From NCBI GenBank assembly GCA_018697195.1, contig CM031872.1:7843197-7907196 (forward strand): DNA of 64,000 nucleotides. The letters run 5' to 3'. The notes beneath the pieces are model-generated. The model saw nothing but the letters and a program-made list of their open reading frames with translations. It ran no database searches and was not told the origin of the DNA. Source of the stretch: Certhia americana. Lineage: Eukaryota; Chordata; Aves; Passeriformes; Certhiidae. Positions 12,432-22,369 of the stretch are shown in pieces. The position numbers were made by a program, and so were the translations under genes. Position 1 is the first letter of the stretch. Each line of letters opens with the position of its first letter.

Positions 12432-15372
12432 GTAAGATGCAGAGAAGTGTCTGAAAGCCCTTCCCTGTAAACCTTGACTTTTGCATATACTTCCAGTTCA
12501 GAAATTGGCCTGACTCAGCCTTATGATCTCTTCTTTCTCTCTCAACTCCAGCTTCTGCTCCTACATCATTTGAAGGCCCTTTTGGCAAGGTCCTGCATCA
12601 GGTGAAAGCTGTGATAGACACACCTCGCTTCTCCAAGGACTACAAGTGCAACAAGATCTTCTACGTTCTCTGCCCTCTCAACCTGAATGACATCCCTGAC
12701 ATTGAGGTAAGAACAATGAGGGGCATGGCTGGGAAATGCCAACACTTCAGCACTTGTCCTTATCCTGCTTTTGAGGAATCACAGAGCTCTGACTGTGTGC
12801 TGTGACTATGCAAGAGCAGGACAAGGACTCTTCATCTCTACTGCCTTGCTGTCAGTATCTGCTCCAGGTGATTTTTGCTTCTTTTTTGTGTTGCTTTGAA
12901 AGATTTATCTGAATTTTCAGCATGCAGGCAGATGTTGGCCTACAGCTTCAGGTGCTTGGAGGCACTTGGGTTTGGGGAACTTGCTTTGTAGGGGAAAGCA
13001 GCTCATAGGACTGTAGAACTGTGGGGCTGGAGAAGTGTGACTTGTCTGTGGCATTGCCATGTTGTTGGTTCTTTGCATCCTCTGAGATGCAAATATTTCT
13101 GCTTGCTTTTTTTGAATGTCTTGAGTGTTTTCCCGGAGGCTCTCTGACTCTCTGGAGCCAACACCTCTGTCTCTGCCATCCTGCAGCAGCCCAACACTAT
13201 GTCCATCACCAAGAAGTTCAACTACAAGCTTGTGAAAAGTGGTAACATCATCCTGACAGCCACATCTGATCTGAAGGGCTACATCGTGGGCCAGGCCATC
13301 CAACTCCGTACAGACATAGAGAACAAGTCCGGCCGGGACACCGGTGCTGTGGTGGCCAGTCTGCTCCAGGTGGGTGTCCAGCAGGGCCATTCCCTGGCTT
13401 GTGCTACTGCTCCACCTCATGGAGGCCTCTGTGAAACCCACAACACCGGGGCAGTGAGGAGGCCAAATCTCCAACTCTGTTTCTATTTACCTTCCTGGAG
13501 AAAGAGGGCCTAGAGCTTGTGCTTATCCCTGCTCAGTCTGTCACACAACAACGGGTGTTCCTGCTCTGGAACATGCCATTAAGTTTGTGCTTGAGCCTAT
13601 TTGACAAAGCAGTTAGGTGGGTTTGTGTCCTGGCTTAAATTTGTGGGAGACAGAAGACCACCTGCAGCCTCTGTGCAAGCTATGTTTCCTCCTGTCTGTA
13701 CAGAAAGTGGCCTATAAATCCAAGCGCTGGATTTACGACCTGCGGACCATTGCCGAGGTGGAAGGCTCAGGGGTGAAAGCCTGGAAACATGCAGAATGGA
13801 AGGAGCAGATCCTGGTTCCAGCACTGCCCCAGTCCATCCTGCAGGGCTGCAGCCTCATCCACATTGACTACTACATCCAGGTGAGTTTATCTGGAGTATC
13901 CCTGGGCTGAGCTGCAGCTCTGTACCCTCTCCCAGGCTGAGGAGTGTGGTGTGGGTGGTTCAGACATCAGGTGAACCTTCCCACTGCCATGTATAATGAG
14001 GATGCCACTGTTTTCCCTTCTCTTCCAGGTTTCCCTCAAGTCTCCTGAGGTTTCTGTCACTCTCCCCATCTACATTGGAAACATTGCTGTGAACAGGGTC
14101 CCACTGAGCCCCTCCCGCTCCATCCAGCACATCCCATCCGTGGTGGTCCCCAGTGCCCCCCCAGAGGAAGAGGAGGCTGCCAGTGGCTATCACCCCATGG
14201 ACAATGTCTCCATCCCCACCAAAAGCCATTCCCAGCAGCAGCCCTTTAGTTACGCCCCAGGACTGAGCTTCCAGGAGATACGGGCGGACTCGGAGCAGAC
14301 GGGCTCCCCAAACCACCCCACACTCTGCCTGTCCACGGGAGCCACTGTCCCCTACTATGCTGAGGGGAACGTGGTGCCTGTCCCCACAGCCAGCTCTCTC
14401 ATCCTGCCCCCGGAGTACAGCACATGGGGATACCCCTACGGTGAGCAGCACTCCCGGGATCTGCAGCTGAGGGAACACGGCTCCTACCAGCAGTCTCTGC
14501 TAGCTGTGAAATTCTGGGAATCTGGGGATTCAGTCACTCTGCTGCAGGCTGCTGTCAGAGGGGATTGTGACATCTTTCTGCCTGCTTTAGCCTCTGGAGG
14601 AGTCCCCTCTTCCAGCTGTAAAAGCTGGCTGTCCTTCGCACATCCACGCCCATGCCTGCCCTGGGCTTGTCGTGAGAGGATCTCCCTGTTCTTAAATGAG
14701 CTTTCAGCCTCCCACTGATAGAAAAACTTCTTGGCTTGTGGTGAAGCTGGTGGGAGCAGAGCCAGGAAAATGATGTCATTGAAATCTTCTGTCTGACTTG
14801 GAGTGGGCCTGCAGCTGGCCTGAAGCTGTGGGGGAGGGAGCTGAGAAAGTGTCCAGGGTGGAACAGCTCGGGGAAATCCCAGCGTGCTGGATTCCTGGAG
14901 CTGTGCTGGGGTGGCAGGGCCAGCAGTGTGTGTTAGCACAGTCCTACCCAAATCAATCCCTCTCTTTTGGGGTAACAGAACACTCCCCAAGTTACTTAGC
15001 CCTGGGTTGGGGCACATGGAGCAGGGGTGATCTGAAGGTGCTGGAGGACAGGAGCATGCTTGGGAAGGAAAGGGAGGAACAGAACTGGACTGTGAGGTGG
15101 TGATTTTAACTTCCATGGGCATCATGGCAGGGATAGGACTGGCTGGCTCAAGTCCTACAAACCCCATGAACCTCAGCTGGGCAGGCTGTGGGGCAGGGAG
15201 TGTGTGTTGGTGGGCTGCTTCACTCTGCACTGGGTTACACAGACTGAGGTGAAGGGAACCTCCCAAATTCCCACCATAACCTCTCTCATTCTTCCTTTCC
15301 CCCACAGAGGCACCTCCATCCTACGAGCAGAGCTGCAGCAGTGCCAACTCCAGCATCAGCAATGGCAATTAG
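12381..15372 (+). CDS. ARRDC1: ARRDC1, arrestin domain-containing protein 1 (exons 3-8 of 8; 5' partial)
   Basis: Six exons join into one open frame of 346 complete codons plus a stop: 12381-12431, 12552-12706, 13187-13369, 13704-13880, 14029-14440 and 15308-15372. Every junction is GT-AG and phases agree throughout. The product aligns along its length with human ARRDC1: GEHNFPFQFLLP, then APTSFEGPFGK, FSKDYKC, PLNLNDIPDIE, KRWIYDLRTIAEVEG, CSLIHIDYYIQVSLKSPE and STGATVPY. The last three exons carry the C-terminal arrestin-like domain and then a proline-rich tail. The tail has PSAP (14149-14160), PPEY (14407-14418) and PPSY (15313-15324). In the known family, PSAP binds the ESCRT-I subunit TSG101 and PPxY motifs bind WW domains of NEDD4-type E3 ligases such as WWP2; the protein sits at the plasma membrane and drives outward budding of microvesicles (ARMMs). 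Human ARRDC1 is 433 residues; about 77 N-terminal residues are missing here, which fits two upstream exons. No frameshift or internal stop was seen. Confidence 0.95.
12552..12706 (+). CDS. ARRDC1: ARRDC1 coding exon 4 (155 bp)
   Basis: The acceptor is CTCAACTCCAG and the donor GAG|GTAAGA. It encodes the segment from SAPTSFEGPFGK to PLNLNDIPDIE, in the N-terminal arrestin fold. It enters in phase 1 and ends at a codon boundary. It is strongly conserved with human. Confidence 0.95.
13187..13369 (+). CDS. ARRDC1: ARRDC1 coding exon 5 (183 bp)
   Basis: The acceptor is CCATCCTGCAG and the donor CAG|GTGGGT. Sixty-one codons run from QPNTMSITKKF to VVASLLQ. It corresponds to the human segment beginning QPNVASATKKFSYKLVKTG, the link into the second arrestin domain, including GYIVGQAIQL. 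Confidence 0.95.
13704..13880 (+). CDS. ARRDC1: ARRDC1 coding exon 6 (177 bp)
   Basis: The acceptor is TCTGTACAG and the donor CAG|GTGAGT. Fifty-nine codons run from KVAYKSKRW to LIHIDYYIQ, the core of the C-terminal arrestin-like domain (RTIAEVEG, WKEQILVPALPQS). It is among the best conserved exons of the gene. Confidence 0.96.
14029..14440 (+). CDS. ARRDC1: ARRDC1 coding exon 7 (412 bp), with PSAP and PPEY motifs
   Basis: The acceptor is CTCTTCCAG and the donor TACG|GTGAGC (phase 1). It starts with VSLKSPEVSVTLPIYIGN, the end of the arrestin fold, then becomes a disordered proline-rich tail. PSAP lies at 14149-14160, followed by an acidic EEEE run; KSHSQQQP and STGATVPYYAEG match human; PPEY lies at 14407-14418, inside LPPEYSTWGYPY. 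Confidence 0.95.
15308..15372 (+). CDS. ARRDC1: ARRDC1 terminal coding exon 8 (65 bp), with PPSY motif and stop
   Basis: The acceptor is TTTCCCCCACAG. The exon completes the Glu codon split from exon 7, then encodes APPSYEQSC and a serine- and asparagine-rich end (SSANSSISNGN) before TAG at 15370-15372. The second PPxY motif (PPSY) is at 15313-15324. The last residues differ from human (GGVEPSLTPES), as expected for a free C-terminus. Confidence 0.94.
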
Positions 15373-17035
15373 CCCTCCCCTGCTCCGACCCTGCTGGCAC
15401 TGCCCATCCTGGCACCACGGGGCACCCGCCTGTGGCAAAGTCTGGTACAGCACAAGGCGTCTTCTTATCTCTCTGGCTGCTTTTGGGGGGGGAACTGCCA
15501 CATCCCAGCCTGGGCTTTTTAAGTCTCTTTCTAGGGAGGGGGTAAAAAACCAAAAAGGGCAGCCAGAGCAGCCTGCATGTGTGTAGGAGAGGTCTGGGGA
15601 ACTGAACTGTCTCCTGCTGCTGCACTGAGTGCTGGAGAGCTGGATGTGCCCCTGGGATGCCCTGGGCAGCAGCCCATTCCAGTACTGTAGTCAACACTAA
15701 CTGCTTTACTATCAAAGCACCTGCGATGCCTTATCTGAAATGCTCCTGACTTGGCACGGCTCCACTCGAGGGGAAGGCTGGGCTGTCTGGACTTCCTGTC
15801 CTCTTTTAGGGGCCCTGTGCTCTCCACAAATGGTTTTCATGGACAGCCCTTCCTCCTTGTCCTCAGAGGTCCTAAGGGTAGCAGGAGGTTTCTTGGAGTA
15901 AGCAGGTTCAGAAGGTCAGGGACTTTTAAAAAGCCAAAAGCACAAGCCCACGCTGTACCCAAGCTGTGGGGGGAGTGACTGGCAGTGTGACTGGCTGTGT
16001 GAGTGGCTGTGGGCACAAGGGGGGTTCGTGGGGCCCTGGTGAGCTCTGGGGAAGATCCACGGGGTGCCCTTTTCCAGCCTGAGTGGCTTTTCCCCACAGA
16101 GCCCTGTGGGACACAGCCCAGCCTTGCTCACTCTGGGCCCTGGCACACAGGATAGCAGCACTGAGCAGGGGGACCACACTCCATGTCTCATCTCCCACCC
16201 CTGCAGAGTGCCCTCTCCTCCCAGGCCAGAGTTACATGACCATCAATCACAAAAGTGTCTGATGCTACCTCTGAGTCTGCCCAGGGGCCCTGTCTGAGGG
16301 AACCCTTCCCCCTGGGCCCTCCCTCCGTGGGGCTCTCCCTGGGAGTGGCTGTCTCTGCCCTGTTGTGGCACTGGTTTGCTGTTGTCCCCTGAGCCTGAGC
16401 AGAATGTGACAAAGGACGCAAACTGTGTGGGAGGTGCTGTGCTTGTCTGCAGGCTCTGCTGCACCTGGCAGTTGGGGGAACAAGCTGGGTTTTCCTGCAA
16501 TTTTTCTTTTGAGCTTTATTCCCCACACACACACCTTCTTTAGGTTGTTTAGCATTGACTGCCCAAGCTGAGGAGACCACAAACCACGTCCCTCAGAGCC
16601 ACAGGTGCCCAGCCAGGCTGGAGTTGTGGCCTTCAGACCCTTGGCACCTCGGAGCTGGTCCCCACACAGCCCCAGGCTGGACAGGCAATACCTGACAGAC
16701 CTTTAGGAGCATTTCCAGCCACTGCCTCCTTGCTCAGCCACCTCTGCACACCCTTCAGGCAGCTGGGACAGGCCCTGCTTTGCACTCTTTCTTTGCAAAT
16801 GCTTTTTTATTTTATTTTTTTTTAAGCATTGAACTGCTTTAAGGGTAGTGTAGTGAAGGTGCTGTTCTGAGCAGTGCTGGCACAACATGCACCGATGCTG
16901 ATAGAGTGATTGTGATTGTCCCTGAATATATATAAATATATATATATATGAGAGATGAAGTTGTTTTTAATGATTGAATTCAGAAATACAAATTTTAATG
17001 CTGTATTTAATAAATTATTCTACGATAAATGCTGT
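15373..17035 (+). other. ARRDC1: ARRDC1 3' UTR
   Basis: Non-coding sequence follows the stop codon directly and runs to an AATAAA at 17009-17014, followed by a T- and GT-rich stretch (GCTGTGCTTTTTC). An AT-rich dinucleotide tract (about 16922-16950) and T-rich runs near 16805 precede it, typical of a 3' UTR end. The end point is inferred from the signal; a longer form is possible. Confidence 0.7.
17009..17014 (+). promoter_or_regulatory. ARRDC1: Poly(A) signal AATAAA, likely main ARRDC1 site
   Basis: This is a canonical hexamer 1.6 kb after the stop, with a T/GT-rich downstream element 20-35 bases later. It is the first well-formed signal after the coding region. Confidence 0.65.
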
Positions 17036-20033
17036 GCTTTTTCATCCATTTCTGATGCTGATCCATGTGCCTGTTCATGCCAAATCCAGGAATGCACCTT
17101 GCTGATTTCTTACAAAATGAAGTGAGGTTTTTCTTTTACTCTCACCAGGAAGGGTGGTGAGCTCTGCCAAGGCAGCTCGGGGAAATCAAACATGGTGTGG
17201 CCTGGCCACAGTGCCAGGCTCATAATTCCACGTGGCTGGAGGGAATTTGGCACCATGTGGGCTTGGCTCTGGAGAGAGCAGCCACTGCACTGCTGCTTCC
17301 CAGGCCCTGTGTCCTGAAGCCAGGATTTGTCCAAGTGGCCAGGAGTCCTGAGCAGTGCTGGTGAGGGTGGTGAGGAGGGAGGGGAGAGCAGACTCTGCCT
17401 TTAGGAGGGTGGAGATGGCATAGCCAAGGTCTGGCTTGCAGGGCTGGAGACCAGCAGCCCCAGCCCTCTCTGAAAGAGCCATTTGGAATAAACTGATTAA
17501 AAGTGGGAGAAGGCTCCTCCCCACAACCTCACTTTGGTGATCCCATGTCTGAAGCATGCAGGTGTTGCCTAAATGTTGTTACTGCCGGTAGCCTGGGGTG
17601 TGACCTGTGTCTTCGACACAAAGATCCTTCTTCATTCTCTTCTCAGCTTGTGCTTCTGCCCAGCATCCATGATTCAGACTCTCCTTTGCCAGGTGGTCCA
17701 GCCTGCCATGAGCAGCATTCTTCATCCACAATGGGTCGAAGGCAGGTACAGCTCTTCCTCAGTGCTCTTCCTCTTCTACTTGGCTGAACCTGTCTTACAG
17801 CTCTGCAGCTCACCTGGCCTTCTTTGCCAGGTTGGCTGTACATATCCTTGAACCCAAAATCCTTCCACACCTCTGGAAAGATTCCTATGAGGTGCAAATG
17901 CTTCTGGACCTGCTGAATTGGGCTGCAGGCTCCTGACCCAGCCAGGCTCAGGGAGAGGCACTGGTCCCAGGCTGGGACCAGCACTGGTCTCCAGCTCCTT
18001 CTTCATCCTTGGGGCTGAGCTGCTGGTGATGTGTCCAGCCCATGTTCCATGGCTGGAAAATGGGATTGCTGTTTGGTTGCTGTTTTTCCAGACTCCCAGC
18101 CAGCATCTGTCCTCCTTGTTCCACCTTTGTTTTGGGAATGTCCCTCCCTTCCGTGGTGGAGGCTGAGGGAGCCCTCACCCAGCCTGTGCTGTGCCCTGAG
18201 TCTCTGCAGTGCTCCTGTGCACCTCAGCTTGCTCTCCCAAATTTTATTTGCTCCAAACTGGTCCTTCGGACCTCCTGCTGTACAGAGTCCCCTTTGCAAA
18301 GCAAGGAGCACTCTTGGCTGGTGAGGAGTGTCCATCACCACTGGCTGCTGTGGAGGGAGCAGGAAGGAGCTGGAGCTGCACCTCAGGGTGGTCTTCATCC
18401 ATATGGATGCTGTGCAGGGCCCCTCTCAGCCCTGTGAGGTGGCTCTGGCCAGGGTGCAGCAGGCCATCACCCCAGGGCTGTCTCTGACCAGCCTCATTGT
18501 GCAAGAGAATTGACACAAGTGACATCAGGGTTTTTCAACCCTCCTGCCCCTCCTTGCCTGTCCCAGGCTGCACAGGGAAGTGAAGCCTGACACAAAGACC
18601 CCTGCTGATGTTTTATGGAGCCCTTTGGAATGGGCCAGAAGTGCAGGATGGAGGGGTTAACCCAGCTCTCCCTGAACGCCCCTGCTGGGGTGGCCCCAGG
18701 GGACTATCTGCAAGTCCTTGGGGAGGGCTTTGGATGAGCACAGTGAGGCAAACCCAGTATTTGGGTTTGGATTTGAGTTTGTCAACTCATCCTCTCCACA
18801 GAGGATCAACTCCTCTGACCTCTCTGGCTTCCAATTTTTGAAGTCTTGGGGAGCTCTTTTAGGCCCTTGGTCGTTCCTCCCTCCTCCTGCTGAACACTGA
18901 AATAAAGAGGAAAAAGCCCATTTTTCTGATCACAGCTCTGGGTAAAAAACTTCAGCATGTAGGGATTCATTCAAATTCCTGGCTCAGATTTTTGAAGCAA
19001 TTGTTGCTGAGTTTGTTTGAAATGGGGAGGGGGAGCAGTGGGGCATGAGACAAGCTTGTGAGTTAATTGTTTCCAAAGTCAGTGTTCAATGGAAAACACC
19101 AAAAATATCATCAGTTCTTGGTTTTTTCTCCCTGCTGCTTTTATGTCCTTCATGGTTTTGTTCTTGTCCTGCTCTCCACATGTTCCACCTCTGTATCTTT
19201 GGCTTTTTCAGTGTTGTTTGTGTCCTAAACTAAACTCTGCTTTGGCCTCTGCTGTCCCGCTGCCTGCAGGAGATGGGGAAAGGGGAGTCAGGGGATGCAA
19301 AGGCTCTTCTTTCTTTTGGAAATGATTTTGTTTTAGCTTTCCACTGAACTTCCAGGAGTTTTGTAAAAATAAATATTTTCTACTAGGACGTTTTCCTGTT
19401 GAGCCAGCACAAGACAGCAGATACATGGTGTTCTAGGCTCCCTTTGGGCTTTATTCTATATTTTAAAATATTTCCAATTATCTGCTACAGGAATGTCCCA
19501 TCCCTCTCCCCCAAGAGAGACTGGTGGGGTAAAACCCTCAAAACTTGTGCCCTTTCTTGTACCACTACTCATGACTATAATTCTTAATTCCTGTGGTTCT
19601 CTTTACAGATTTTGGGGTTTTATACAACAATTTGTGATGTCTCTGTACAACCTAAGACTTCTGTGCAATTTATAACTGGGTTTTGAAATGTAAACTTGCA
19701 GTTTTCCATGTTTACCACAGCTTCTGGGAGTATTTTTGTCCTGGGTTTTAACCCCCCAAATGTAAAGAACTGGAAAAATGTAAATAAAGATAATCTTTTT
19801 TAAGACCATGGCTGTTTTGCTCTGGGTATGTGATGATCATAAATGACTCCTCAGCTGTGTGGATGCTGAGATCTGATGGTGAGAAGTGGTTCAGGACTGT
19901 CAGTGGAGCTGGAGCTTGGAAATTGGTTTAGAGACGAGGTTAAATCAAAGCCACAGCTCCTCCAGCTCGGCAGGGCAGTGGCTGGGGTGGGAAGATCCTG
20001 GTGGGCTGAAGGAACTGTTGTTCTCTCCCATGG
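17036..20033. other. ARRDC1-EHMT1 intergenic sequence, possible extended 3' UTR
   Basis: No coding exon is supported. AATAAA hexamers on the + strand lie at 18901, 19369 and 19783. The last has a good GT-rich downstream element (CTGTTTTGCTCTGGGTATGTG). The stretch is AT-richer and CpG-poor, so it could be a long alternative 3' UTR of ARRDC1 or plain intergenic DNA. Human has an antisense transcript (ARRDC1-AS1) in the equivalent area, but nothing here identifies one. Confidence 0.5.
19783..19788 (+). promoter_or_regulatory. Distal poly(A) signal AATAAA
   Basis: The context is TGTAAATAAAGATAATC, then a T-run and a GT-rich element within 40 bases, a textbook layout. It lies 4.4 kb after the ARRDC1 stop, so use by ARRDC1 would imply a very long 3' UTR. 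The alternative is an unrecognised transcript. Confidence 0.4.
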
Positions 20034-20255
20034 TGAATCACACAATCCTGGAATATCCTGAGCTGGAATTGACCCACCAGGATCACCCAGCCCAGCCCCT
20101 GTCCCTGCACAGCCCCCCCAACACTCCCAGCCTGTGCATCCCTGGGATGTCCAAAGGCTCCTGGAGCTCTGGCAGCCTCGGGGCCGTGCCCATTCCCTGG
20201 GCAGTGCCCAGCACCCTCTGGGGGAAGAACCTTGCCCTGAGCTGCAGCCTGAAAT
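20034..20255 (-). mobile_element. CR1 LINE 3' fragment, copy A
   Basis: It begins at the left with the CR1 3' tail in reverse complement (AATCACACAATCCTGGAATATC) and continues with GGATCACCCAGCCCAG and TGGGATGTCCAAAGGCTCC. About 173 bp (20080-20252) is nearly identical to copies at 22372-22544 and, inverted, 59557-59729. It is heavily 5' truncated. Confidence 0.8.
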
Positions 20256-20980
20256 CTCCCCCGCCGCAGCTCCGTGGGCAGGTGCCGCTGGAAGGACGAA
20301 GCTGCGGCCGGAGGAAGCGCCGGGGCGCTGGGGTTGTGCTCTTCCTGCTGGCAGGAATCCCAGGATGTGGAGCTGCGGCTCCGCTCGCCCGGCTCGGGCG
20401 GGAGAGGGCGATGTCCGCCCGGCTGGAGCCCGGTGCGGCTGCGAGGCGGCTCCGGCTGCCCGGCCGAGCCCCGAGCCCTGCCCCGGCTCCCAGCAGCTGC
20501 TCCAGGAAAACAGGGCGTTGTGGCACAGCACAGCCCGGCCGAGCCCCGCTACCCTTCGCTCAGGATGGCTTTGAGGTGGCCAAAAGCCGTGGCCGATGGT
20601 GATGGGCTGCAAAAGCTCTGTGTGTTCCTGGTTATTTTGAGATGAGCAACCAGAGCGCGAAGAGATGCGCGTCCGGCCTCACCAAGAGTGCCGTGTCTGG
20701 TTTGTGGGAGCAGGGATGAAGGCAGGCAATTCCCGGCATCCCACGTGGGGCATCCCCGACGCGGGGTGGGTGATTTTGGGCATCCCCGACACGGGGTGGG
20801 CGATGCATCCCCGGTGCGGGATTTGGCGATGTCCAGGCTGACACCGGCCCTTGTTGGAGCAGAGGTTTCCAAAGGTGGCTCTTTGTGCGGGGAGCAGTCG
20901 CCCCATCCCGGGGGGATCGCAGGGGAAGGGACACCCACCCCGCCACCATCCTCCTCCTCGCCTCAGCGCATCCCCCGGGA
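20256..20980. other. CpG-rich intergenic block
   Basis: CpGs and GC are dense, especially 20270-20570, with no supported coding exon. A short imperfect triplication starting CATCCCCG lies at about 20750-20835. It could be the upstream part of a promoter region or a repeat-driven GC-rich patch. Confidence 0.5.
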
Positions 20981-21166
20981 GCGATGGGATGAGCGATGGG
21001 ATGAGGGATGGGATGAGGGATGGGATGAGGGATGGGATGAGGGATGGGATGAGGGATGGGATGAGNNNNNNNNNNGATGGGATGAGGGATGGGATGAGGG
21101 ATGGGATGAGGGATGGGATGAGCGATGGGATGAGCGATGGGATGAGCGATGGGATGAGCGATGGGG
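20981..21166. repeat. 12-bp tandem repeat (GATGGGATGAGG/C) with a 10-N gap
   Basis: About 15 visible units of 12 bp run head to tail. The units at both ends carry GAGC and those in the middle carry GAGG. The gap at 21066-21075 lies inside the array, so the copy number is unknown. Because 12 is divisible by three, the repeat stays open as a WDEG-type frame; that frame is not a gene. Confidence 0.95.
21066..21075. other. Assembly gap (10 N)
   Basis: Ten Ns interrupt the 12-bp tandem array. The round length suggests a placeholder rather than a measured gap. Confidence 0.99.
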
Positions 21167-21284
21167 CGCCGGGGCCCCTCTGAGTCCCCGCAGAGCGGGA
21201 GGTACCGGAGGGGCCGCGCCGGGGGCTCCGCGGGGATGCTGGCACGGCTCTGCCGGTGTGCAGAGGGTTCTCTGGGGGGGTTGG

Positions 21285-21314
21285 TTAATTAATTAATTAA
21301 TTAATTAATTAATT
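21285..21314. repeat. (TTAA)n tetranucleotide tract
   Basis: About 7.5 uninterrupted TTAA units sit in otherwise GC-rich sequence. The tract is fully self-complementary. Confidence 0.95.
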
Positions 21315-21650
21315 AGCTGCTGCTGCTAAACTGAGGAAGAGGCTGCTCGGAGGGGATGGAGCGGGCGGGGGGCGGGTCCCCAGGCCCGGGGACTCTTATT
21401 TTGACCGCGGTGCTGCCGGGCGGGCGCTGCCGCCGCGGTCGGGCCGCGCTCCGGGGCCGCCGCCTCCTTCCCCTCCCGGGCCGGCAGTGCCCGGAGCGGC
21501 CCCGGAGCTGCTCACGGGGTCCTGGGGGCTCGCCTGAGGCTCTGAGCGGCTTTGGGAGCCTCTCGGGGTCCCTCTCATACCCCCGAGTTCCTCCGCTCCC
21601 CGGCACCCGCGGGGTCTGCAGGGTCCGGGTGTCCCTGTGGGGACCGGCCG
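21315..21650. other. CpG-dense single-copy segment
   Basis: Very GC- and CpG-rich (for example GCCGCCGCGGTCGGGCCGCG near 21430) with no recognisable product. It may be a minor CpG island and promoter, perhaps for an unannotated upstream EHMT1 5' exon or an antisense transcript. There is no protein-level support. Confidence 0.4.
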
Positions 21651-22078
21651 GGGGGGGACACACAGAGCCCGGGGTGACCGGGGGGGACACAGAGCCCGGG
21701 GTGACCAGGGGGGGACACACAGCCCGGGGTGACCGGAGGGGGACACACAGCCCGGGGTGACCGGGGGGGGACACACAGCCCGGGGGGGGCGGGGGGGGGA
21801 CACACAGCTCGGGGGGACAGGAGGGACACACAGCTCGGGGTGACAGGAGGGACACACAGCTCGGGTTGACATGAGGGACACACAGCTCGGGGGGACAGCA
21901 GGGACACACAGCTCGGGGGGACAGGAGGGACACACAGCCCGGGGTGACAGGAGGGGACACACACCTCGGGGTGACCAGGGGGGGACACACAGTCCGGGGT
22001 GACCAGGGGGGGACACACAGCTCGGGGTGACAGGAGGGACACACAGCTCGGGGTGACAGGAGGGACACACAGCCCGGG
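21651..22078. repeat. 26-bp G-rich minisatellite
   Basis: About 16 units follow the consensus GACACACAGCTCGGGGTGACAGGAGG. Unit length varies slightly where G-runs expand (up to eight or nine Gs near 21770-21800). Two variant types (GCCCGGGGTGACC and GCTCGGGGTGACAGG) are clustered. The G-run strand is +. A 26-bp unit shifts frame at each copy, so the long - strand frames reading CVPPVTPS-like repeats are repeat artefacts. Confidence 0.93.
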
Positions 22079-22369
22079 AGGGCCCCGCTGGGGATGCTCT
22101 GGTAGCGCTGTGGTGCTTTGCTGTCCCAGCCTGTCCCAAGGCCCGGGTCACTGCAGGCTGTGTGTGCCGCCCCTGCAGCACAACCCCCCCGGCTCAGTCA
22201 GTGCATCGGGACAGCGACAGCCCCGGAGCTGTGTGGGATGGGAGCGGGATAAGCCCGGCTGTGCCCAGCACCTCACCAGGGCTCCCCATGGCGGCTGCCC
22301 CCGGCCCGGAGCGCTGCGGGGTGAGAGATTCCCTGCAGAGCAAAATCAAAACTCTCAGGGAAGGCTCCC

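Noticed and set aside
13996..14718. 240-codon + strand frame covering ARRDC1 exon 7 and the following intron
   Set aside because: The consensus donor at 14441 and homology of exon 8 at 15308 (APPSYEQSC) show that translation normally splices out. The read-through tail after 14440 has no family similarity.
20688..21296. 202-codon + strand frame with WDEG repeats
   Set aside because: It is a 12-bp tandem repeat that stays in frame by arithmetic and contains an assembly gap. It has no splice sites or homology.
21313..22181. Long - strand proline/cysteine-rich frames (CVPPVTPS-like) of about 250 codons
   Set aside because: These are translations of the 26-bp G-rich minisatellite in rotating frames, with no non-repeat homology.
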